The position numbers were made by a program, and so were the translations under genes. Shown here piece after piece: positions 1 to 5,025 of a stretch of DNA of 5,495 bases. The notes beneath the pieces were generated by a model that worked only from the letters and a program-made list of their open reading frames with translations, ran no database searches and was not told the origin of the DNA. Each line of letters opens with the position of its first letter. Position 1 is the first letter of the stretch. This stretch comes from Lysobacterales bacterium (GTDB lineage: Bacteria; Pseudomonadota; Gammaproteobacteria; Xanthomonadales; Marinicellaceae), in assembly GCA_026990095.1 (NCBI GenBank), contig JALSIL010000052.1, positions 1-5,495 on the forward strand, read 5' to 3'.

Positions 1-177
1 CAAAACGGCAATTTTATCCGTGCCAGGAGAAGACTCCATAATGCCTGCCAGTTTTTTCCCGTCAGGGGATATTGAAACCACTTTAAAGTCAGAGCCTTTG
101 AGAAAGTCTTCCAATGGTATTTTGCTTATACTTGCAGTTGAAAAGAGTATAAGAATAAGTGATACGATTTTGTTCAT
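1..177 (-). CDS. S9-family (prolyl oligopeptidase-like) exported peptidase, N-terminal fragment
   Basis: Only the first 59 codons are present; the gene continues past position 1. The start ATG (177-175) has an AGGA ribosome binding site at 187-184, seven bases upstream. Residues 1-18 (MNKIVSLILILFSTASIS) are a basic-plus-hydrophobic signal peptide, so the product is predicted to be exported. Next comes P-L-E-D-F-L-K and then V-V-S-I-S-P-D-G-K-K-L-A-G-I. This is the usual start of S9 peptidases/acyl-peptidases: a short 'PLEDFL' segment, then the first beta-propeller blade with its 'iSPDGk.lA' motif. In that family the catalytic alpha/beta-hydrolase domain is at the C-terminus, here outside the window, so activity cannot be judged. 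A TolB-like propeller protein is the main alternative. The gene lies 74 bases downstream of the nucleoside transporter gene on the same strand, so read-through is possible. Confidence 0.65.
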   Translation of the reverse strand, partial: MNKIVSLILILFSTASISKIPLEDFLKGSDFKVVSISPDGKKLAGIMESSPGTDKIAVL

Positions 178-204
178 TTTGATTCCTAAATAGTTAATTT
201 TTGT

Positions 205-233
205 ATTATATAGCTTAAAGTTTATAACTTACT
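205..233 (-). promoter_or_regulatory. Possible promoter of the S9 peptidase gene
   Basis: On the minus strand a perfect TATAAT (210-205) lies 27 bases before the ATG at 177. At 17-bp spacing the -35 position (233-228) reads AGTAAG, a poor match to TTGACA. The region is very A/T-rich, so a chance -10 match is plausible. No terminator is visible between this site and the upstream transporter gene, so the peptidase may also be co-transcribed with it. Confidence 0.3.
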
Positions 234-251
234 AGTGTAATTAGTCATGAC

Positions 252-1808
252 CTACCCAACCAACATACCCGCTATATTAGCTGATAATAATGATGCCAAC
301 ATGCCACCGAGTAAGGCTTTCATGCCAAATTCGGATAAACGCTTGCGTTGATTGGGTGCTAGTTGTCCAATACCGCCAACTTGAATACCGATTGAGGCAA
401 AGTTGGCAAATCCACACAGCATGTAAGTGGCAATCATGATGGATTTTTCGTATTGAATGTGTACAGCATTGCTGACATTCTTAAATTCAGCTAAATTTAT
501 GTATCCAATAAATTCAGAGGCAATTAATTTAATGCCCAACAGTTGCCCAAGTAGAGTAATGTCTTCTTTGGCAACACCGATTAACCACATGAGTGGTGCA
601 AAGGTGTAGCCCAAAATGAATTCCATGGATAGTTTATTGTAATTGGTGTTATCAGCAATCCACTGACTGATGCTATAACCGATAGAATAATTTCCTGGGG
701 TGAATTTGTAATCGACAAAAGGAAAAAAACTGTTAATTATGCTGGTATTATTTAAAATAAGTCTTAAGTATTTGTAAAAAACAATTACGACAATAGCGAG
801 TAAAAAGCTTAATAAAAACGATTTGATTGGTGTTCCTTTTGTTCGCTTCCAAAAACTAAAACCGATTGCTGCTATTAAAGCAATAACCCAATCGAGGTAA
901 GTGGTGTAGGACCCGACTTTTTCAAGGAAGTAGTTCGCCATTGAAATAAAAGCAAAGAAAACAAGCAACATTGCACCGATATTCATGGCAAGTTTTAATC
1001 CTTCTGATGTTCCCGTTGCCATAGCATCTAAAAAGTTTGAGCCGACCTTATCTTTAGTGACTTCAATATTGCTGTCAATTTTTTCAGCTTGTGGCATAAG
1101 TATTTTGGCAACCACAACGGCACCAGGTGCAGCCATAACTGAGGCACTTAATAAATGTTTGGCATAAAAGGCCTGTTGTACAGGGTCATCACCGCCTAAA
1201 AAGCTCACGTATGCTGCTAATACTCCGCCAGCTACTGTTGCCATACCACCAATCATAACCAACATGATTTCAGATCTGTTCATTTTTTCAAGGTAGGCTT
1301 TAATCATCAAAGGTGCTTCTGTTTGCCCTAAAAATATATTGCCAGCCACTGACAAGCTTTCTGCACCAGAAATGTTCATGGTTCGCGTTAATACAATAGC
1401 AAGTCCTTTGACAATTTTTTGAATAATCCCTAAAAAGAATAAAACCGATGTTAGGGCAGAGAAAAATACAATGGTTGGCAAAATCTTAAAAGCAAAGTTA
1501 ATTAACGGCGATTCAATTGTGCCGGTAACAAATGAGTTCAATAAAAAGGAAGTCCCTGCTTGGGTAAACTCCATGACATCAACAAAGCGTTTACCAACAA
1601 ACTCAAAGATTCCTTTAATGGCAGGCACATACAAAACACCAATGGCTATTATTAATTGCATTAATAAACCAATAGCCACAACTTTCCATGAGATTGACTT
1701 TCTATCAGATGAAAAAACATAGGCAATGGCAATTAAGGCAATCATGCCGATTATTCCACGAGAAATGGAAGTCATACTTATGCCTTGTGAGGCAATTAAC
1801 TCATTCAT
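252..1808 (-). CDS. NupC/CNT-family concentrative nucleoside transporter, long form
   Basis: Inner-membrane symporter predicted to take up nucleosides with Na+ (or H+). Its signatures match the structurally known V. cholerae CNT: G-N-I-F-L-G-Q-T-E-A-P-L-M-I-K (HP1/TM4; the Gln-Thr-Glu contacts the nucleobase), S-E-F-I-G-Y (HP2 Glu) and C-G-F-A-N-F-A-S-I-G (Phe, Asn and Ser of the ribose site). The Asn of the Na+ site is kept; the Ser of the A-S-I-A-G-G motif is Thr here. At 518 residues it is about 100 longer than typical bacterial CNTs. The extra part is about residues 300-390, between M-A-N-Y-F-L and the L-G-Y-T-F-A-P-L motif, and includes two added hydrophobic segments. ATG 1808 lies about 29 bases after the predicted transcript start. 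ATG 1775 (codon 12) has a better ribosome binding site (AAGG, 7-base spacing) and matches the usual family start, so the true N-terminus may be there. Confidence 0.93.
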   Translation of the reverse strand: MNELIASQGISMTSISRGIIGMIALIAIAYVFSSDRKSISWKVVAIGLLMQLIIAIGVLYVPAIKGIFEFVGKRFVDVMEFTQAGTSFLLNSFVTGTIESPLINFAFKILPTIVFFSALTSVLFFLGIIQKIVKGLAIVLTRTMNISGAESLSVAGNIFLGQTEAPLMIKAYLEKMNRSEIMLVMIGGMATVAGGVLAAYVSFLGGDDPVQQAFYAKHLLSASVMAAPGAVVVAKILMPQAEKIDSNIEVTKDKVGSNFLDAMATGTSEGLKLAMNIGAMLLVFFAFISMANYFLEKVGSYTTYLDWVIALIAAIGFSFWKRTKGTPIKSFLLSFLLAIVVIVFYKYLRLILNNTSIINSFFPFVDYKFTPGNYSIGYSISQWIADNTNYNKLSMEFILGYTFAPLMWLIGVAKEDITLLGQLLGIKLIASEFIGYINLAEFKNVSNAVHIQYEKSIMIATYMLCGFANFASIGIQVGGIGQLAPNQRKRLSEFGMKALLGGMLASLLSANIAGMLVG

Positions 1809-1820
1809 ATTTTTTTCATG

Positions 1821-1941
1821 CTCTTTTGCGAAACTAGTCCAACATTATAAATGTGCACAAATTAACAAGTCAATTGACCCGCTATAATTAATAAGATTAG
1901 TTTGCTACAGCATGAAACTAATAGAGACCTTCGCAAAAGAG
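1821..1941. repeat. 12-bp inverted repeat bracketing the nucleoside transporter/ompW intergenic region
   Basis: CTCTTTTGCGAA at 1821-1832 is repeated exactly as its reverse complement at 1930-1941. The left copy falls in the leader of the transporter transcript; the right copy falls just upstream of the ompW FNR-like box. The right copy is part of GAGACCTTCGCAAAAG (1924-1939), which from memory resembles terminal repeats of some IS5-group elements. The stretch between the copies contains the transporter promoter and no gene. It could be the scar of a small insertion or a paired regulatory site. Confidence 0.5.
1844..1873 (-). promoter_or_regulatory. Sigma70-type promoter of the nucleoside transporter gene
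   Basis: On the minus strand the -35 box is TTGACT (1873-1868) and the -10 box is TATAAT (1849-1844), separated by 18 bases: 11 of 12 consensus positions. Transcription would start near 1837, giving a leader of about 29 bases to ATG 1808. Two short perfect palindromes overlap the promoter: TGTGCACA (1852-1859) in the spacer and GTCAATTGAC (1869-1878) across the -35 box. Both are placed where a repressor could act, but neither matches an operator I can name. Confidence 0.7.
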
Positions 1942-1950
1942 GAGGCTAAC

Positions 1951-1964
1951 TTGATAGGTGTCAA
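1951..1964 (+). promoter_or_regulatory. FNR/CRP-superfamily (FNR-type) binding site upstream of ompW
   Basis: TTGATAGGTGTCAA matches the FNR consensus TTGAT-N4-ATCAA at 9 of 10 defined positions (G for A in the right half). Its centre (1957.5) is at -41.5 relative to a start at 1999 predicted from the -10 box. That is the classic position for class II activation, and it fits the lack of a good -35 box. E. coli ompW is known to respond to FNR and oxygen. An FNR paralogue with the same site preference is equally possible. Confidence 0.6.
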
Positions 1965-1986
1965 TTATTTTTTTATATTAGAAAGG

Positions 1987-1992
1987 TATAAT
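1987..1992 (+). promoter_or_regulatory. -10 box of the ompW promoter
   Basis: A perfect TATAAT. The -35 region at 16-18 bp spacing (about 1963-1970, A/T-only) has no resemblance to TTGACA, so the promoter likely needs an activator bound at 1951-1964. The predicted start near 1999 gives a leader of about 21 bases containing the ribosome binding site (GAG, 2008-2010). Confidence 0.6.
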
Positions 1993-2019
1993 GTACCCAA
2001 TTTAATCGAGATTTAAAAA

Positions 2020-2709
2020 ATGAAAAAAACAAACAAAAAACTATTACTATGTATGTTAGCTTCTTTGGGAGCAACTGTGAGCGTTTCTGCTGTTGAGAAA
2101 GGTGATTGGTTGTTGCATGTTCGTGCAATCAATATTAACCCAAGTGACGATTCGAGCTTGTTGAATGTTGGTGGGTCTAATTTGGCAGGAACAGGCGTAA
2201 CGGTTGGCAGCAACAACTCATTAGATATATCTATTGGGTACATGTTGACTGATAATATTGCGGTTGAACTGTTGGCGGATTTAAGCAGTAGACACGATGT
2301 TAATGTTTTCGGATTGCCCTCTGCATTAAATGTTCCTGATGGAACAAAGGTCGTGGATACAAATGTTCTGCCGCCTACGGTGTTTTTTCAATACCATTTT
2401 AATCCAAAAGCAAAAATCAGACCTTATGCGGGTGTTGGTTTAAACTACACCTTGTTCTTTAATGATGACTTAACCGCAGGAGCTGTATCTGCTTTAGGTG
2501 CTAGCAATTTAGATATTGACTCTTCATTTGGTTTGGCTGGTCAATTTGGTATAGACTTTGAAATGAAAAATGATTGGTCATTTAATATTGATGCCAAATA
2601 CATTCAGATTGATACAACGGCAAGCTTTGACTCGGCTTTAGGACCCGTAAAAGTGGATATTGATATCAATCCTTGGGTACTAGGTGTTGGTTTTGGAAAA
2701 ACATTTTAA
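2020..2709 (+). CDS. ompW: OmpW-family outer membrane protein
   Basis: Predicted eight-stranded outer-membrane beta-barrel, a family linked to passage of small hydrophobic compounds and to stress and oxygen adaptation. Residues 1-24 are a signal peptide ending in S-V-S-A. The mature protein starts with the family's hallmark G-D-W-L-L-H-V-R-A-I-N-I-N-P. Other OmpW features follow in order: the strand motif S-I-G-Y-M-L-T-D-N-I-A-V-E-L-L-A, L-P-P-T-V-F-F-Q-Y-H-F, and R-P-Y-A-G-V-G-L-N-Y. The end G-V-G-F-G-K-T-F has the C-terminal Phe recognised by the BAM machinery. At 229 residues it is slightly longer than E. coli OmpW (212). The start is supported by the signal peptide and GAG (2008-2010) nine bases before ATG. 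It is transcribed alone, with an FNR-like site upstream and a strong terminator 21 bases after the stop codon. Confidence 0.93.
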   Translation: MKKTNKKLLLCMLASLGATVSVSAVEKGDWLLHVRAININPSDDSSLLNVGGSNLAGTGVTVGSNNSLDISIGYMLTDNIAVELLADLSSRHDVNVFGLPSALNVPDGTKVVDTNVLPPTVFFQYHFNPKAKIRPYAGVGLNYTLFFNDDLTAGAVSALGASNLDIDSSFGLAGQFGIDFEMKNDWSFNIDAKYIQIDTTASFDSALGPVKVDIDINPWVLGVGFGKTF

Positions 2710-2730
2710 AACCAAAGCTTGAGTAAATAT

Positions 2731-2764
2731 AAAAAGGCAAGTTTTAGGTAACTTGCCTTTTTTT
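2731..2764. terminator. Bidirectional Rho-independent terminator between ompW and the nitroreductase gene
   Basis: The stem is 2731-2743 paired with 2750-2762 (AAAAAGGCAAGTT with AACTTGCCTTTTT), 13 perfect base pairs with a six-base loop. A T-run (2758-2764) follows on the plus strand and an A-run precedes it, so it can act in both directions. It ends ompW transcripts and overlaps the last bases of the convergent nitroreductase gene. Confidence 0.9.
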
Positions 2765-3326
2765 ATGAATAAAAATTCGTCTTTTGCTTGATATCGGGTC
2801 GTTGCCTATCATTTGGAGTGCAGTTTGCTGTGCCAATATGAAAAAATCCAGCAATGGATTCATGCGGTTTAAGCCCGAGTTCCTTTTGTGCATCTTTATC
2901 AAAACTACACCAATTAGTCACCCATTGGCTATTAAATCCTAAAGCCAAACTCGCTAAATTAATGTGCTGACACACCGCACCACAGGACAATAATTGTTCA
3001 AAAACAGGCGTTTTATGTTCCACAGGAGAAAAAACTGCCACAATTACGGTTGGTGCGTGATTGTATCGGTTTTGCTCGGCTTTGATTTGTTCGGTAGTTA
3101 AATCGCACGACTTTAAACGAATTTGGCAAAATTTCTTTCCAAGCTTTTTACGTGCATCACCTTGAACCACAATAAACCGCCACGGTTCAAGTTTTCGGTG
3201 ATCAGGCACACGTGCTGCAATTTCTAAAATGGTTTGTAATTGTTGGACATCTGGGCCAGGTTGACTTAAATTTTTTGAAAGAACTGAACGGCGTGTTTTA
3301 AGTAAGTTTATTAATTGATTGTTCAT
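2763..3326 (-). CDS. Nitroreductase-family FMN oxidoreductase, YdjA-like
   Basis: Predicted cytoplasmic FMN-dependent NAD(P)H oxidoreductase acting on nitro or quinone-like compounds; the physiological substrate is unknown. Family marks in order are R12-R13-S14 (phosphate of FMN), R-V-P-D-H-R-K-L-E-P-W-R (residues 39-50, the YdjA-type 'aPDH...PW' flavin segment), a central A-P-T-V-I-V-A-V, the dimer-interface helix around L-L-S-C-G-A-V-C-Q-H-I-N-L-A, and the C-terminal I-A-G-F-F-H-I-G-T. At 187 residues it is close to E. coli YdjA (183) and appears full length. No clear Shine-Dalgarno sequence precedes ATG 3326. The gene is transcribed alone, converging on ompW with a shared terminator. It has five cysteines, which is not unusual for the family. 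Confidence 0.92.
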   Translation of the reverse strand: MNNQLINLLKTRRSVLSKNLSQPGPDVQQLQTILEIAARVPDHRKLEPWRFIVVQGDARKKLGKKFCQIRLKSCDLTTEQIKAEQNRYNHAPTVIVAVFSPVEHKTPVFEQLLSCGAVCQHINLASLALGFNSQWVTNWCSFDKDAQKELGLKPHESIAGFFHIGTANCTPNDRQRPDIKQKTNFYS

Positions 3327-3357
3327 TTACAAAGCTAAAAATACGAATGAATCGCAT

Positions 3358-3386
3358 AAGTTACACGAACTTTTGAAAAGTGTAAA
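3358..3386 (-). promoter_or_regulatory. Possible promoter of the nitroreductase gene with an inverted repeat in its spacer
   Basis: On the minus strand TTTACA (3386-3381) and TAACTT (3363-3358) are 17 bases apart; the -10 box is a weak match (3 of 6). The transcript would start near 3351, 25 bases before the ATG. TTACAC (3361-3366) and GTGTAA (3380-3385) form an inverted repeat with a 13-base gap, and the inner 3369-3381 is itself the near-palindrome ACTTTTGAAAAGT. A repressor at this position would block the promoter. Confidence 0.35.
3367..3382 (+). repeat. 16-bp repeat, copy 1
   Basis: GAACTTTTGAAAAGTG occurs here and again, exactly and in the same orientation, at 5384-5399. It contains the palindrome ACTTTTGAAAAGT. 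This copy is between genes; the other is inside a truncated lipoprotein gene and ends where an IS30-family element begins. Confidence 0.55.
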
Positions 3387-3466
3387 CACATTTAAGGAAT
3401 TAAAATTTCGGAAAAGGGGGTTTCTAAGACGCTTGGGTTTAACTTTTGGTTAAAGAATAAATAAAC

Positions 3467-3482
3467 TGTACAAATTTGTACA
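3467..3482. promoter_or_regulatory. 16-bp perfect palindrome, putative operator of the secreted-peptide unit
   Basis: TGTACAAATTTGTACA is a perfect inverted repeat ending six bases before the -35 box at 3489. Read as direct repeats, TGTACAAAT occurs at 3467-3475 and 3477-3485, a 10-bp step of one helical turn. Its position suits an activator site just upstream of -35 or a repressor site. It differs from LexA (CTGT-N8-ACAG) and TyrR boxes, so I cannot name the regulator. Confidence 0.55.
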
Positions 3483-3488
3483 AATCAG

Positions 3489-3519
3489 TTGACAAATAAA
3501 TGTGGGGGGGGGGTAGTAT
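3489..3519 (+). promoter_or_regulatory. Promoter of the secreted-peptide unit with a poly-G spacer
   Basis: Perfect -35 TTGACA at 3489-3494; best -10 is TAGTAT at 3514-3519 (4 of 6). The 19-base spacer consists of nine A/T-rich bases and then ten G. With this arrangement transcription would start near 3526, leaving a 27-base leader with AGGA at 3541-3544 before ATG 3553. The spacing is two bases over the 17-bp optimum, so the version sequenced here may be a weak or 'off' state; eight G would give 17. Confidence 0.65.
3504..3513 (+). repeat. G10 homopolymer tract, candidate phase-variation repeat
   Basis: Ten consecutive G in a region that is otherwise about two-thirds A+T. Such tracts change length by slipped-strand mispairing during replication. 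It is outside any coding sequence: the in-frame TAG at 3514-3516 follows it, so its length cannot change the reading frame from ATG 3553. It can change the -35/-10 spacing. The exact count should be treated with care because homopolymers are error-prone in sequencing. Confidence 0.75.
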
Positions 3520-3552
3520 TTGGTTTCTTTTAACAAAAATAGGAAATTAAAA

Positions 3553-4038
3553 ATGAAAAAAGTAATGATTTTATTATTAGTGTTTGTAACTACAATTGCA
3601 ACAAGTAGAAACTTTATTGATGATGTAATTAAGTTTTTTGACGATCAAATTACAGAAAAACAAGATCTGAGGCAACAAAATGCATTGATAAAATCCAAAA
3701 ATGATATGGCATTCTATGCGAAAATAAAAGACGCTACTTTTCCACTGAATTATTTAAATGATTCTGAGAGAAATGTTTTTATTAATAGTTTAAGTTTTAA
3801 TGAAAAGGGATTGACTTCTTTCAGTTATAAATCATTAGAAAACTTAGATAAAACTCAAAAATACAAAATCTTGTCATTATTTGGGTTTGAAGATGCTACT
3901 AAATTCATTTTGAAACCAAATGAAAATAAAACTTGCCTTAAAGGCATGAAGTGTGGTGGTCCATTAATTGGTTATAAATGCATTAGTAAGGGAACTTGTC
4001 AATCAGATTCTGGGTATGCTTGTACAAATAATTGTTAA
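3553..4038 (+). CDS. Secreted precursor with a six-cysteine C-terminal tail, family unknown
   Basis: I do not recognise the family. ATG 3553 is chosen because AGGA lies eight bases upstream (3541-3544) and a signal peptide follows at once (MKKVMILLLVFVTTIATS, residues 1-18); an upstream in-frame TTG at 3520 lacks both advantages. The 161-residue product has three parts: the signal peptide, a charged and mostly helical-looking middle without cysteine (about 19-127), and a tail of 34 residues holding all six cysteines (128, 134, 143, 149, 157, 161) in the pattern C-x5-C-x8-C-x5-C-x7-C-x3-C, ending on Cys. The tail is small, Gly/Ser/Lys-rich and has a Gly-Gly at 135-136. This looks like an exported pre-pro-peptide with a disulfide-stabilised end, such as a toxin, bacteriocin or surface ligand; that is inference. 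It heads an apparent operon with an exported CxxC thioredoxin-fold protein. Confidence 0.8.
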   Translation: MKKVMILLLVFVTTIATSRNFIDDVIKFFDDQITEKQDLRQQNALIKSKNDMAFYAKIKDATFPLNYLNDSERNVFINSLSFNEKGLTSFSYKSLENLDKTQKYKILSLFGFEDATKFILKPNENKTCLKGMKCGGPLIGYKCISKGTCQSDSGYACTNNC

Positions 4039-4051
4039 TATATTATACATT

Positions 4052-4084
4052 TAGCCATGTTTAAGGTAGTATTAAACGTGGCTA
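4052..4084 (+). other. Intercistronic RNA hairpin
   Basis: TAGCCATGTTTAA (4052-4064) pairs with TTAAACGTGGCTA (4072-4084): 13 consecutive pairs including one G-U, with a seven-base loop. The pairing as RNA is complete, while the DNA has one mismatch, which hints at selection on the RNA. No T-run follows, so it is not a normal terminator. It lies between the precursor gene and the thioredoxin-like gene and may stabilise the upstream message or reduce expression of the downstream gene. Confidence 0.6.
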
Positions 4085-4102
4085 TCATAGAAGAATACTG
4101 TA

Positions 4103-4975
4103 ATGTTCAAATTAATAATTCTAATAACCTTCTTCACTCAAATAATGCTATTTGGAGGTGCTGAGATAGGTGCAATCAAGCAAATAACCAATAAGCATGA
4201 GAAATCTAAAGCTTTTATTCACTACTATAATAATGTATTTTTAAAGCAATTAAAACAGGCAGATACAAGTGATAATAAGCAATTAAAACTTATTCTCCAA
4301 AATTTTTTTGAAATAACGTTTTATGTGGAGAATAAAGAAATTGTTAAACAATACCTTCATTATTTTAAAATATACGAAAAAAATGGGCTTGCAAAAACAA
4401 TAGACGTGAAAAACATGTATCACGCTTTAATTAAAAATAGAATGTTTAAGCAAGCTAAACTGTTTTTCGATACGCATGAAGGTGTTGAACTGGAAAAGTT
4501 GCCCAACTTTGTAAACGGATATGGATTTAACGAACAGGAGATAACAATTTTTGCATTGGATGCAGAAAATAAAAACACACTAATAAAACAAAATTTTAAT
4601 TTTTCAAAAAATACTGAATTAATTATCATATCCCATCCAAGGTGTCATTTTTGTTATAGAGCAGCAAAGCATATAAAAAAGGATAGAGTGTTAAGTCAGT
4701 TTTTATCCAAACATGCTCATTGGTTTAGCCCTCCGGATTCTGCATTTTATTTAGATGACATTTCTCAATGGAATAATAAATTTCCAAATTTTACAATGAA
4801 ATATATTGAAACATCTTTAGATTTTCCTATGTTAGACTATTGGGGAACCCCGAGTTTTTATTTTTTAACTGATGGGAAGGTGGTTGATAAACTAGTTGGT
4901 TGGCCTAAAGAAGGACGATTGAAAGAATTAAAATTGTTGATGCGAAAGAACTTCATTGACTATGATAGTATATAG
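4103..4975 (+). CDS. Exported thioredoxin-fold protein (CHFC) with a helical N-terminal domain
   Basis: Predicted periplasmic thiol-disulfide protein. Residues 1-20 (MFKLIILITFFTQIMLFGGA) form a signal peptide or membrane anchor. Residues about 25-150 are Lys/Phe/Tyr-rich and look all-helical, without a domain I can name. From about 165 a thioredoxin fold follows: I-I-I-S-H-P-R-C-H-F-C-Y-R-A-A-K-H-I with the redox pair Cys181/Cys184, the cis-proline motif W-G-T-P-S-F (Pro250), then F-L-T-D-G-K-V-V and L-V-G-W. These are the only two cysteines, as expected for a redox enzyme. The layout recalls DsbC/TraF-like proteins, with the N-terminal domain perhaps binding a partner. It starts 64 bases after the six-cysteine precursor gene, with no promoter I trust between them, so that precursor is its likely substrate (inference). 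The ribosome binding site is weak (AGAAGA near 4089-4094). Confidence 0.82.
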   Translation: MFKLIILITFFTQIMLFGGAEIGAIKQITNKHEKSKAFIHYYNNVFLKQLKQADTSDNKQLKLILQNFFEITFYVENKEIVKQYLHYFKIYEKNGLAKTIDVKNMYHALIKNRMFKQAKLFFDTHEGVELEKLPNFVNGYGFNEQEITIFALDAENKNTLIKQNFNFSKNTELIIISHPRCHFCYRAAKHIKKDRVLSQFLSKHAHWFSPPDSAFYLDDISQWNNKFPNFTMKYIETSLDFPMLDYWGTPSFYFLTDGKVVDKLVGWPKEGRLKELKLLMRKNFIDYDSI

Positions 4976-5025
4976 GCACAATTAACAGGTTTTAACTTAA
5001 ATAATAGAGATCTATGCATAATTAT

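Noticed and set aside
985..1722. Plus-strand open frames at 985-1167 and 1471-1722
   Set aside because: They lie antisense within the well-supported nucleoside transporter gene and have no recognisable domains or start signals.
1805..1819. Four-codon upstream ORF (M-K-K-I) whose TGA overlaps the transporter's ATG
   Set aside because: No ribosome binding site at proper spacing; such short frames are expected in A/T-rich leaders.
1874..1888. Plus-strand TTGACC followed by TATAAT as a promoter toward ompW
   Set aside because: Only three bases separate the boxes, so they cannot be a -35/-10 pair. The ompW promoter is better placed at 1951-1992.
2013..2243. Minus-strand open frame opposite the start of ompW
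   Set aside because: Antisense shadow of ompW's signal peptide and first strands; the composition mirrors the coding strand.
3438..3454. TTTAAC/GTTAAA hairpin upstream of the palindrome
   Set aside because: Six A/T-rich pairs only; expected by chance and not followed by a T-run.
3466..3483. LexA (SOS) box reading of the 16-bp palindrome
   Set aside because: The spacing is CTGT-N10-ACA, not CTGT-N8-ACAG, so an SOS link, which would suit a bacteriocin, is not supported.
3520..3552. TTG at 3520 as an earlier start of the six-cysteine precursor
   Set aside because: It has no ribosome binding site (the upstream sequence is the G tract and -10 box) and would bury the signal peptide behind 11 polar residues. 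ATG 3553 has AGGA at good spacing.
4420..4629. Minus-strand open frame inside the thioredoxin-like gene
   Set aside because: Antisense shadow; no promoter or ribosome binding site and no family resemblance.
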